From Streptomyces boncukensis (GTDB lineage Bacteria; Actinomycetota; Actinomycetes; Streptomycetales; Streptomycetaceae): DNA of 38,079 nucleotides. Position 1 is the stretch's first letter, and each line of letters starts with the position of its first letter. The stretch is taken from the NCBI RefSeq assembly GCF_011045075.1, contig NZ_JAAKZZ010000012.1, positions 1-38,079 of the forward strand, written 5' to 3'. Positions 1 to 6,600 of this stretch are shown one piece after another. Made by a program: the position numbers and the translations under genes. Below the pieces are notes generated by a model, which saw nothing but the letters and a program-made list of their open reading frames with translations, searched no databases and had not been told where the DNA came from.

Positions 1-99
1 GGCGGTGGCCGGGGCCGCGGCCAGCCAGGGTGCGGCGGCTGCCGAGGTGCCGAGCGTGAGCAGGGTCCGGCGGGTGGCGCGCGGCGCGGGGGTTGTCAT
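1..99 (-). CDS. Exported protein, N-terminus only (truncated by window edge)
   Basis: Thirty-three codons run from an ATG at 99-97 to the window edge without a stop. The translation begins with a short polar stretch, has a twin arginine at residues 10-11 in the context T-R-R-T-L-L, then an Ala/Leu-rich hydrophobic stretch ending A-P-A-T-A. This has the layout of a Tat-type signal peptide, so the mature protein is probably exported. No Shine-Dalgarno sequence is obvious just upstream, and the mature part lies outside the window, so the function cannot be named. Only the N-terminus supports the call. Confidence 0.5.
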   Translation of the reverse strand, partial: MTTPAPRATRRTLLTLGTSAAAAPWLAAAPATA

Positions 100-191
100 G
101 GGCCGGGAGGCTATCGGCGCCGGCCGCGCAACACCCTCCGGCTGTCCCCCCGTTCCGCACGGCGGGAATCCCCCCCCCGTGCCGCCGGGGG
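100..191. other. Intergenic region with weak hairpin
   Basis: No gene is seen here. GCACGG at 157-162 pairs with CCGTGC at 177-182, and after one bulged base GGG at 164-166 can pair with CCC at 174-176. This could end the XRE transcript, which runs leftward, but the stem is short and has no U-tract. Confidence 0.3.
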
Positions 192-494
192 CTACGGGGT
201 GAGCTGCTCGCGGGCGTGGCGGGCGGAGCCTGCCGGTCCTCCGGCGTGTTCGGGCCGGCTGATCTCGGCCCAGAGCATGTCGAGGGAGAGGCCGAGGACG
301 TCGGCGATCGCCGCGATGGTCGGGAAGGCGGGGGTGGCCACCCGGCCCGACTCGATCTTCCTGAGGGTCTCCGGTGAGACCCGTGCGTCGAGCGCGACGT
401 CGAGCATCGAGCGCTCTCCTCTGGCGCGGCGGAGGAGGGCGCCGAGGCGCTGTCCGCGTTCGACCTCTTCGGGAGTGAGCGGCAACCTGACCAT
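192..494 (-). CDS. XRE-family helix-turn-helix transcriptional regulator
   Basis: A 100-residue protein that is almost entirely one XRE/Cro-type DNA-binding domain (about residues 14-72). The recognition segment V-S-P-E-T-L-R-K-I-E-S-G-R is typical of the family, and a short hydrophilic tail follows. It probably represses or activates its own promoter and that of the divergent methionine aminopeptidase gene; repeats lie between the two genes. The ATG at 494-492 has GGAG only 2 nt upstream, too close for a normal ribosome binding site. A good -10 hexamer (TAGAAT, minus strand 507-502) lies exactly 7 nt upstream, so the mRNA is probably leaderless. XRE genes paired with a type I methionine aminopeptidase are, as I recall, common in Streptomyces. 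No effector domain is present. Confidence 0.85.
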   Translation of the reverse strand: MVRLPLTPEEVERGQRLGALLRRARGERSMLDVALDARVSPETLRKIESGRVATPAFPTIAAIADVLGLSLDMLWAEISRPEHAGGPAGSARHAREQLTP

Positions 495-501
495 GACTCC
501 G

Positions 502-534
502 ATTCTAGTACCGGTATAGTATGGCCGGTATAGT
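502..534. promoter_or_regulatory. Divergent promoter/operator between XRE regulator and map
   Basis: The 10-mer CCGGTATAGT occurs twice as a direct repeat, at 511-520 and 525-534 (14-nt period). The first copy includes the palindrome TACCGGTA (509-516). Each copy carries TATAGT, a plausible plus-strand -10 for the aminopeptidase gene. On the minus strand TAGAAT (507-502) is a plausible -10 for the XRE gene. The arrangement suits autoregulation by the XRE protein; that is an inference. Confidence 0.5.
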
Positions 535-560
535 TATTGGTTGCACGAGAAGGGCGCCCC

Positions 561-1334
561 GTGATCGAGATCCTGAACCCCACCCTGCTGGCCCGTGCAC
601 GGGACACCGGTGCCCTGGTCGGTGACATCCTGCAGACGCTGAAGAGCCGGAGCACCGTCGGCACGAACCTGCTGGACATCGACCGGTGGGCCCAGGCCAT
701 GATCGTCGAGGCGGGGGCGCAGTCCTGCTACGTCGACTACGCGCCGTCCTTCGGGCGCGGCCCGTTCGGCCACTACATCTGCACGGCCGTCAACGACGCC
801 GTGCTCCACGGCCGGCCGTACGACTATGCGCTTGCCGACGGCGATCTGCTGACGCTGGACCTCGCCGTCTCCCGGGGCGGAGTCGCCGCGGACTCCGCCA
901 TCAGCTTCCTCGTGGGCGGCGCACAGCCCCCGGAGAGCGTCGCGATGATCACTACCACCGAGCGCGCGCTGGCCGCGGGGATCGCCGCCGCCGGGCCCGG
1001 GGCCCGCATCGGGGACATCTCCCATGCCATCGGCACGGTCCTCAGCGAGGCGGGGTATCCGATCAACACCCAGTTCGGAGGCCACGGCATCGGCTCGACG
1101 ATGCACCAGGACCCGCACATCGCGAACACCGGACGGCCCGGCCGCGGATACCAGCTGCGTCCCGGTCTGCTGCTGGCGCTGGAGCCGTGGGTCATGGCGG
1201 ACACCGCTGAGCTCCTCACCGACGCCGACGGGTGGACGCTCCGCAGTGCGACAGGCTGCCGGACAGCGCACAGCGAGCACACGATCGCCGTCACCGACGA
1301 CGGAGCCGACATCCTCACCCTGCCGAGCGCCTGA
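561..1334 (+). CDS. map: Type I methionine aminopeptidase
   Basis: Removes the initiator methionine from nascent proteins in the cytoplasm. The pita-bread fold metal ligands are all present: D100 and D111 (L-T-L-D-L-A and A-D-S-A), H175 in G-G-H-G-I-G, E208 in L-A-L-E-P-W and E239 in S-E-H-T. The conserved H83 of the V-N-D-A-V-L-H-G motif is also there. The length of 257 residues is normal for the bacterial type I enzyme without an N-terminal extension. The frame opens at a TTG at 537, but I chose GTG at 561: AGAAGGG at 548-554 lies 6 nt upstream, and the resulting N-terminus (M-I-E-I-L-N-P) aligns with the family. It is convergent with the MFS gene 33 nt downstream. Streptomycetes often carry more than one such gene. 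Confidence 0.93.
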   Translation: MIEILNPTLLARARDTGALVGDILQTLKSRSTVGTNLLDIDRWAQAMIVEAGAQSCYVDYAPSFGRGPFGHYICTAVNDAVLHGRPYDYALADGDLLTLDLAVSRGGVAADSAISFLVGGAQPPESVAMITTTERALAAGIAAAGPGARIGDISHAIGTVLSEAGYPINTQFGGHGIGSTMHQDPHIANTGRPGRGYQLRPGLLLALEPWVMADTAELLTDADGWTLRSATGCRTAHSEHTIAVTDDGADILTLPSA

Positions 1335-1367
1335 ACAGGGCGGCGGACCCGGCTGCGCCCCGGCCCG

Positions 1368-2630
1368 TCAGGTGCGGCCGGGCGGCACCGGATCCGGCTC
1401 GGGGAGCGCCACCGCGCGGCGCGGGAGCAGCAGCGGGGTCGCCAGCAGGAGCACGCCGGCCAGGCCGATGGCCGTACGGGGTCCGAGCAGGCTGCCCAGC
1501 ACGCCCCAGAGGGCCGTCAGGAGGGCGGTCGCGGCCTTCGTCGTCACCGTCCAGGCGGTCAGGGTGCGGGTGACCCGGCCGGCTGCGGTGCGTTCGAGGC
1601 GGTAGGCGGCGTGTACGGGGTTGAAGACCCCGCAGCTGAAGATCAGCCCGAGCTCGACGCCCAGTACCAGCAGCAGCCCCGGGGTGCCCGGTCCCGGGAA
1701 GGCCAGGCCGAGGGGCCAGAGCGCGCGCAGCGTCCCGGCCGCGGTCAGGACCCGGTGCCGGCCGAACCGGGCGGCCAGCGGCCGGGCCAGCCGCGCGCCG
1801 AGCAGCCCGCCGACCGAGGGCGCGGCGAAGGCGAGGCCGTACTGCCACGGGGCGAATCCGAGGCGGCCGAGCATCAGGACGGCCAGCAGCGGCGAGGTGG
1901 CCATCAGCAGGCCGTTGAACAGGACCGTGTTGAAGAACAGCGCACGCAGCGGCGCGTCGGCGAGGATGTACCGCCAGCCGTCGAGGAGGTCCCCGGCCCG
2001 CGCCCGCGCGGCCGCCCGGCGTTCGGGCCGCGGCTCGTGCCCGCCCATCGCGCGGATGCCCAGGGCCGAGAGCAGGTGGCTGGCCGCGTCGGCCGCCACC
2101 GTCGCCACCGGGCCGAGGAGGCCGGTCGCCGCGCCGCCCAGCGGCGGTCCGATGACCGTGGTCGTCCAGGTGGTGGACTCGAACCGGGCGTTGGCGACGA
2201 GCAGGTCGCCGGCCGGCAGCAGCGTCTTCAGGTACGCGCCGGAGGCGGCGCGGAAGGTGATGTCGGCGGCCGTGACGACGGCCGAGACCAGCAGCAGCTG
2301 AAGAAGGGTGAGCCCGCCGAGAGCGAACGCTGCGGGGACCGTCAGCAGTGCCGCGCACCGCGCCAGGTCCGCCGCGATCAGCACCGGCCGCTTGCGGCGG
2401 AACTCCACCCACGGGCCGAGCGGCACCGCCGCGACCGCGCCCACCGCGGCTCCCACGGAGGCGAGCGCGGCGACCTCGGCCGGTCCGGCGCCCAGCACCC
2501 GGACGGCGATCAGCGGGAACGCGCCGAAGGCGAGCCCGGTGCCGAGCGCGCTGGTCCCGTACGCCCCCCACAGCCATGCGAACTGCCGTCCCAGCCGGCG
2601 GGTCCCGCCCCTGGTCCACACCCTCGCCAC
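1368..2630 (-). CDS. MFS transporter (MFS_3 / macrolide-efflux-like exporter)
   Basis: Polytopic inner-membrane protein of about 420 residues with roughly twelve hydrophobic segments, as expected for a major facilitator. Residues 72-82 (G-P-W-V-E-F-R-R-K-R-P) match the loop 2-3 signature in the variant seen in the EntS/MefA-like group of drug and siderophore exporters. It probably exports a small molecule by proton antiport; the substrate cannot be read from sequence. I chose GTG at 2630-2628 because it follows a purine-rich GAGGG repeat and leaves a short hydrophilic N-terminus before the first membrane segment; GTG at 2621 is an alternative. The frame stays open far upstream, but that stretch is Arg-rich shadow sequence. 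The gene diverges from the LysR gene, its likely regulator. Confidence 0.85.
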   Translation of the reverse strand: MARVWTRGGTRRLGRQFAWLWGAYGTSALGTGLAFGAFPLIAVRVLGAGPAEVAALASVGAAVGAVAAVPLGPWVEFRRKRPVLIAADLARCAALLTVPAAFALGGLTLLQLLLVSAVVTAADITFRAASGAYLKTLLPAGDLLVANARFESTTWTTTVIGPPLGGAATGLLGPVATVAADAASHLLSALGIRAMGGHEPRPERRAAARARAGDLLDGWRYILADAPLRALFFNTVLFNGLLMATSPLLAVLMLGRLGFAPWQYGLAFAAPSVGGLLGARLARPLAARFGRHRVLTAAGTLRALWPLGLAFPGPGTPGLLLVLGVELGLIFSCGVFNPVHAAYRLERTAAGRVTRTLTAWTVTTKAATALLTALWGVLGSLLGPRTAIGLAGVLLLATPLLLPRRAVALPEPDPVPPGRT

Positions 2631-2733
2631 TCGCCCTCGCCCTCGTCTCTCGTCCCTCGTGCGTACAACCGATTCGCGATCGCAGGTATGAAAGCGAGCA
2701 CTGGACCTGGAGAGCAAACAACCGCAGGGCCGT

Positions 2734-2760
2734 CCGGCCACAACCAGTGGTTGTGGCCGG
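2734..2760. promoter_or_regulatory. Perfect 27-nt inverted repeat, likely LysR operator
   Basis: CCGGCCACAACC (2734-2745) and GGTTGTGGCCGG (2749-2760) are perfect 12-bp arms around the spacer AGT. The repeat lies 18 nt before the lysR-type ATG and covers the -35 position of its apparent promoter (TAGGGT -10 at 2767-2772). It lacks the canonical T-N11-A LysR core. A strong operator, or a hairpin if transcribed, are both possible; the position favours an operator controlling the LysR/MFS pair. Confidence 0.6.
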
Positions 2761-2778
2761 GGGCCGTAGGGTGCCGGT

Positions 2779-3714
2779 ATGGACCTCGACACCGTCCGGA
2801 CCTTCGTCGCCGCCGCCGACGCGAGGCAGTTCCAGGAGGCGGCCGCCGAGCTGGCGGTCACCCAGCAGGCCGTCTCCAAGCGCATCGCCGCGCTGGAGCG
2901 CAACCTCGGCGTGCGGCTGTTCACCCGCACCGCGCGCGGCGCCGAGCTGACCATCGACGGGCAGGCGTTCCTGCCGCACGCGCGCGAACTGCTGTCCGCC
3001 GCCGAGCGCGCTGCCGCGTCCGTGCGCACCGGCCGCCGCCCGCTGCGCGTCGACGTGATCGCCTCGCGCGTCGCGGCGACGGGCCTGATGCGCGGATTCC
3101 ACCGCGCCCACCCCGAGATCGAACTCGATGTGCTGATGCTGTTCGACATCGAGACGGCCGTGGCCGCCATCCGCTCCGGTTCGATCGACGCGTCCTTCCG
3201 CGCCGTCGTCGCACCCGGGCGGCCCCTCCCCGAGGACATCGCAGCGGTCCGGGTGCTCGACGAGCCGCTCCAGCTCCTCACCGGCCCCGCACACGCCCTG
3301 GCGGGCGCCCGGTCCGTGCCCCTCGCCCGGCTCGCCGGGCACCGGATCTGGATGCCCGGCATCGTCCCCGGAACCGAGTGGGCCGCCTACTACGACGACC
3401 TGGTCGCCGAGTTCGGCCTCTCCATCGAGGCGACCGGCCCCAACTTCGGCTCCGACGCGCTGCTGGACACCATCGCGGACACCCCGGCCCTGGCCACCTT
3501 CATGGGCGAGCGCACCCGCCTGGTCTGGCCGGCCGGCCACGACCTGCGCCGCATCCCCGTGACCGACCCGGCGCCCGTCTACCCGCACTCCCTGCTGTGG
3601 CACCGCGACAACCCGCACCCCGCGCTGGCCGCCCTCCGCGCCCATCTCGCCGCTGCGGCGGCCGGCCGGGACACCGCCGGGACCTGGGTGCCGGGCTGGG
3701 CGATTCCGCGCTGA
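2779..3714 (+). CDS. LysR-family transcriptional regulator
   Basis: A 311-residue protein of standard LTTR length. The N-terminal winged helix (residues 2-60) contains the classic segments F-Q-E-A-A-A-E-L, T-Q-Q-A-V-S-K-R-I and L-G-V-R-L-F-T-R-T. It is followed by a linker helix and a periplasmic-binding-protein-like effector domain from about residue 90 to 290. It probably controls the divergent MFS exporter in response to a small ligand. TAGGGT at 2767-2772 stands 6 nt before the ATG, so the transcript may be leaderless; the perfect inverted repeat at 2734-2760 lies over the -35 region. It is convergent with the SDR gene 22 nt downstream. Confidence 0.93.
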   Translation: MDLDTVRTFVAAADARQFQEAAAELAVTQQAVSKRIAALERNLGVRLFTRTARGAELTIDGQAFLPHARELLSAAERAAASVRTGRRPLRVDVIASRVAATGLMRGFHRAHPEIELDVLMLFDIETAVAAIRSGSIDASFRAVVAPGRPLPEDIAAVRVLDEPLQLLTGPAHALAGARSVPLARLAGHRIWMPGIVPGTEWAAYYDDLVAEFGLSIEATGPNFGSDALLDTIADTPALATFMGERTRLVWPAGHDLRRIPVTDPAPVYPHSLLWHRDNPHPALAALRAHLAAAAAGRDTAGTWVPGWAIPR

Positions 3715-3736
3715 GCGCCGCCGCGCCCGGGTCGTG

Positions 3737-4516
3737 TCACTGCGCGGTCCAGCCGCCGTCGACGGCCACGAGGGCGCCGGTGATGAAGGAGGCCGCATCG
3801 GAGGCGAGGAAGGCCACGGCTTCCGCGACCTCGTCCGGGCGTCCGATCCGTCCGATGGGATGGGCGGGGCCGAACGAGGCGAGCATCTCGCGGCCGTTGT
3901 CGACGACGCCGTCCATGATGTCGGTGTCGATGACGCCGGGGAGCACGGCGTTGGAGCGGATGCCGTGGGGGCCGCCCTCGATCGCCAGCACGCGGGTGAT
4001 CTGGGCCAGGGCCCCCTTGGAGGCGGCGTAGGCCGTCTGGGTGGCGAAGGCGACGAGCGACGAGACGGAGGCGATCGAGACGATCGCGCCGCCGCCACCG
4101 GCCTCCATGGCGCGGAACGCCTCGCGGGCCTGGACGAAGTTGCCGCGGGCGTTGACGCGCAGGATCTCGTCGAACTCCTCCACGGTGGTGGCGGTGACCG
4201 GCTTGTTCAGCGTCCGGCCGGCGTTGTTGACCAGGATGTCCAGCCGGCCGTAGCGGTCCGCCGCGAGCGCCGCGGTCTCCCGCGCGAGCTCCTCGTCGGC
4301 GGCGTCGCCGACGAGCGCGGCGATGGCGTCGGGGTCCTGCGCGGCGAGTTCCTCGACGGCCCCGAACCGGTCGGTGACGACCAGGCGGGCGCCGCGGGCG
4401 CGCAGGAGCACGGCGGTGGCGTGGCCGATGCCGCGGGCGGCTCCGGTCACGACGGCGACCCGTCCGGTGAGGTCCCACCCCGCGGGGGCCGCGGGGCGGT
4501 GCTGTGATGCGGTCAA
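3737..4516 (-). CDS. Short-chain dehydrogenase/reductase (SDR family)
   Basis: A 259-residue classical SDR, an NAD(P)-dependent cytosolic oxidoreductase. The cofactor motif T-G-A-A-R-G-I-G is at residues 24-31, N-N-A-G at 97-100, and the catalytic set S150, Y163, K167 (Y-A-A-S-K) is intact. The end A-V-D-G-G-W is also typical. The substrate is unknown. The start is TTG (4516-4514), chosen because GGAGA lies about 4 nt upstream and no ATG or GTG fits better. It diverges from a MmyB-like regulator; such SDR/XRE pairs are common in actinomycetes and suggest that the regulator controls the dehydrogenase. Confidence 0.9.
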   Translation of the reverse strand: MTASQHRPAAPAGWDLTGRVAVVTGAARGIGHATAVLLRARGARLVVTDRFGAVEELAAQDPDAIAALVGDAADEELARETAALAADRYGRLDILVNNAGRTLNKPVTATTVEEFDEILRVNARGNFVQAREAFRAMEAGGGGAIVSIASVSSLVAFATQTAYAASKGALAQITRVLAIEGGPHGIRSNAVLPGVIDTDIMDGVVDNGREMLASFGPAHPIGRIGRPDEVAEAVAFLASDAASFITGALVAVDGGWTAQ

Positions 4517-4642
4517 GGTGTCTCCGTTTCGGTTCCTGTGCGGCCCGGTGCGGGCGGGCGGAGGGGCCCGGCGCGGACGGTGTCGTCAGCGGCCGCGGCA
4601 TCGAGACTGACCCCGCAGGGGCGGCCGCGGGAGGGGCGGCCT

Positions 4643-4682
4643 CCTCCTGGGTTGCAGCCTCCTGGGTGCAGCGCACCCAGGA
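4643..4682. promoter_or_regulatory. Operator-like tandem and inverted repeats between SDR and MmyB-like regulator
   Basis: CCTCCTGGGTTGCAG (4643-4657) is followed immediately by CCTCCTGGGTGCAG (4658-4671), a tandem direct repeat with one inserted T. The second copy forms the left arm of a perfect inverted repeat: TCCTGGGTGC (4660-4669), spacer AGC, GCACCCAGGA (4673-4682). The repeats end about 20 nt before the apparent -10 TACCCT (4702-4707) of the regulator, where a bound repressor would cover the -35. Confidence 0.65.
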
Positions 4683-4714
4683 AGAGCGGCCGGCCCGCGG
4701 CTACCCTGGCCGGC

Positions 4715-5545
4715 ATGACGCGTTCCGAGTTCAGCGGGTACCTCGCCGCCCGGCGCGGCGCGGTCACCCCGGCCGAGGTGAACCTCCCCGCCACGGGGCT
4801 CCGCCGGGTACCCGGGCTGCGGCGCGAGGAGGTGGCGCTGCTCGCCGGGGTCAGCGCCGACTACTACGTGCGCCTCGAACAGGGCCGGGAGCGCCATCCG
4901 TCAGCGCAGGTGCTCGACGCGCTGGCCGCGGCGCTGCGGCTGGACGAGGACGGCCGTGTGCACCTGTTCCGGCTCGCCGGTGTCGGCCCGCGCGCCCGCG
5001 CCGCCGCGGTGCCCGTCCGCGTCGAGCCGAGCCTGCTGGCGCTGATGGACGCGTGGCCGCACAACCCGGCGATCGTCTACAACCGCGCCTATGACGTCCT
5101 GGCGTCCAACGCCATCGCCGACGCGCTCTTCCACGGCTGGACGCACTCGCACAACCTCTTGCACATCGTGTTCACCGATCCGGCGGCCCGCGCGTTCTAC
5201 CGTGACTGGCAGGACGTCGCACGCAATTCCGTGGCCGGCTTCCGGCTCGGCCACGGCGCGGACCCGGACGACCCGAGGGTGCGCGAGGTGCTGTCCGAAC
5301 TGCTGGAGTCCAGCGCCGAGTTCGCCGGCCTGTGGTCCCGCCACGACGCCCGCGGCAAGGCGCTGGAGCGCAAGCGCTTCGAGCACCCCGCGGTGGGGCC
5401 GCTGACCCTCACCATGCAGACCTTCGACGTCCGCACGGCGCCCGGCCAGGAACTGGTCGTCTACCACGCCGAGCCGGCCTCGCCCAGCAGCGAGGCCCTC
5501 GCGCTCCTCGGGTCGCTGGCGGCAACGCCGCGCCCCGGAGCCTGA
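4715..5545 (+). CDS. XRE regulator with MmyB-like ligand-binding domain
   Basis: A 276-residue regulator. Residues about 8-70 form an XRE helix-turn-helix with the typical [20 protein letters not shown] start and Y-Y-V-R-L-E-Q-G-R recognition segment. Residues about 100-270 match the MmyB-like PAS-type domain (I-V-Y-N-R-A-Y-D-V-L-A-S-N, and F-Y-R-D-W), whose family members are reported to bind fatty-acid-like ligands. I took the ATG at 4715, not the upstream open frame, because the domain starts there. TACCCT at 4702-4707 lies exactly 7 nt upstream and there is no Shine-Dalgarno, so a leaderless mRNA is likely. It probably controls the divergent SDR gene and itself through the repeats at 4643-4682. 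Confidence 0.92.
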   Translation: MTRSEFSGYLAARRGAVTPAEVNLPATGLRRVPGLRREEVALLAGVSADYYVRLEQGRERHPSAQVLDALAAALRLDEDGRVHLFRLAGVGPRARAAAVPVRVEPSLLALMDAWPHNPAIVYNRAYDVLASNAIADALFHGWTHSHNLLHIVFTDPAARAFYRDWQDVARNSVAGFRLGHGADPDDPRVREVLSELLESSAEFAGLWSRHDARGKALERKRFEHPAVGPLTLTMQTFDVRTAPGQELVVYHAEPASPSSEALALLGSLAATPRPGA

Positions 5546-5575
5546 GGCCGCCCGCCGGTCCGGTCCGGCCGGCTG

Positions 5576-6181
5576 TCACCGGGAGAAGCGCGCGGACCAC
5601 ACGGGCTCCACCAGGTCCCACTCGGCGTCCCACTGCGCATACCGCCACCGGTCCATCGCGTGCCGGGTGGCGGCCCGTGCCGCGGCGTAGCCGGCGGTCC
5701 CGGCGACCGCCGTCAGGCCGCCCATGGCCCAGCCGGCGGCCTTCGCGTCGAGTGCGGTCATGGGCGGGCGTACGACGTTGCCGTCGCGGTCCACCCAGAT
5801 CCGTATGGAGGTTCCCACCCGGGTACCCGGCTCCACGGGAGCGCTGCCCTCGTGCTCGACGCCCGTGCGCTCCGTCCAGCGGACCCGCGCCTGGTCCGTG
5901 CCGCCCGGCGTGCTGTCCCGGCGAACCGAGGTCAGCTCGGCGGTGACCTGGTGCCGCTCCGCCGTCTGGGCCCGCATGGTGCGCATCGAGGAGTCGTACG
6001 CCGCCAGGCCCACGCCGACCGCGGACCACGGCAGCCCGATGACGAGGACGAGCAGCAGGAGGCAGTTCAGCCGGGACTCGGCCCGGTCGCACGGCCGCCG
6101 CAGCGGGTTCTCCCGCGCCGGGAAGCGCCCCGGGCGCGGCGGAGGAGGGTCGGAAGCGGGCTGCGGATCACCTGCGCTCAT
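5576..6181 (-). CDS. Rv1733c-family membrane protein
   Basis: A 201-residue protein with a Pro-rich cytoplasmic start, the family hallmark N-P-L-R-R-P-C-D-R-A-E (residues 25-35), one membrane segment at about 40-62, an extracytoplasmic loop of about 85 residues, and a second hydrophobic segment at about 148-171. The layout matches the actinobacterial Rv1733c family, whose Mycobacterium tuberculosis member belongs to the DosR hypoxia regulon; the molecular function is unknown. I chose ATG 6181-6179 because GGAGG lies 7 nt upstream; an upstream ATG at 6271 has no such support. A DosR-like box is about 75 nt upstream. The gene is convergent with the MmyB-like regulator 30 nt away. Confidence 0.85.
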   Translation of the reverse strand: MSAGDPQPASDPPPPRPGRFPARENPLRRPCDRAESRLNCLLLLVLVIGLPWSAVGVGLAAYDSSMRTMRAQTAERHQVTAELTSVRRDSTPGGTDQARVRWTERTGVEHEGSAPVEPGTRVGTSIRIWVDRDGNVVRPPMTALDAKAAGWAMGGLTAVAGTAGYAAARAATRHAMDRWRYAQWDAEWDLVEPVWSARFSR

Positions 6182-6600
6182 GAGTCGGCCTCCAGCCCAT
6201 CGCCGGACGGTTCCTTCCCTTCCAGCGTGGGACGGCACCGGGCCCCGTCCACAGGGCCGAAAGTCCCCCACCGGGCGATGTCCGGCACGCCGGGCCCCCG
6301 CCCGGTCGCAGCCCCCTGGTCACGGAGGGTCGCCGACGGGTGCAGGAGGGCGGCTCCGGTGCGGTCGCCCGGGGGATTCCCGGCCTTTCGGCTCGCGCAC
6401 CGAATCCGCCTCCCGCGGCGCGTCCGAGGATCAGACAAACGTCATGCCAACGTCGGACACACCGTCGTCAACCGCCACTAAGCTCGAATTCGCAGGGTTC
6501 CCACTCGGGTTGGCCGGGGAAGCGGCCGAGGCTTTTGGCCCGCTGCTCCCTGTGGCCGGTGTACAGGACATGTCCATTCGATACTGATGGGGCAATGCCG
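6182..6600. other. Intergenic region between the Rv1733c-family gene and the P450 gene
   Basis: About 420 nt without a convincing gene. It must hold the divergent promoters of the membrane protein (minus) and the P450 (plus). The left side has the DosR-like box at 6254-6267. The right side drops in GC (about 6430-6590) and has a 10-bp palindrome GGACATGTCC at 6566-6575 and GATACT at 6580-6585, a weak -10 candidate. I saw no riboswitch-like structure. Confidence 0.5.
6254..6267 (-). promoter_or_regulatory. DosR/DevR-like box upstream of the Rv1733c-family gene
   Basis: Read on the minus strand, the 14-mer GGGACTTTCGGCCC matches the mycobacterial DosR core GGGACTWWAGTCCC at 11 or 12 of 14 positions and keeps the imperfect dyad. 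It lies about 75 nt before the ATG of an Rv1733c-family gene, a family in the DosR regulon of M. tuberculosis; S. coelicolor has a DevR-type regulator (OsdR). The match was made by eye. Confidence 0.45.

Noticed and set aside
561-1334. The methionine aminopeptidase as a self-resistance copy for the cluster product
   Set aside because: It lies about 6 kb from the cluster edge beyond several unrelated genes and is paired with its own XRE regulator, an arrangement I take to be common in Streptomyces; nothing links it to the polyketide.
1611-4031. An 806-codon plus-strand open frame across the MFS, LysR and SDR genes
   Set aside because: It crosses three well-supported genes and has no recognisable domain; low-complexity Arg/Gln/Pro-rich composition.
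5554-5569. Short GCCGG/CCGGC hairpin between the MmyB-like and Rv1733c-family genes as a terminator
   Set aside because: Only 5 bp of stem in very GC-rich sequence; not distinguishable from background.
6178-6438. A possible 86-residue gene on the minus strand upstream of the Rv1733c-family gene
   Set aside because: Arg/Gly-rich without a recognisable domain or Shine-Dalgarno, and it overlaps the start, SD and DosR-like box of the downstream gene.
6566-6575. GGACATGTCC palindrome before the P450 gene as an operator
   Set aside because: A 10-bp perfect palindrome is expected by chance tens of times in 38 kb, and no flanking extension or second copy was found.
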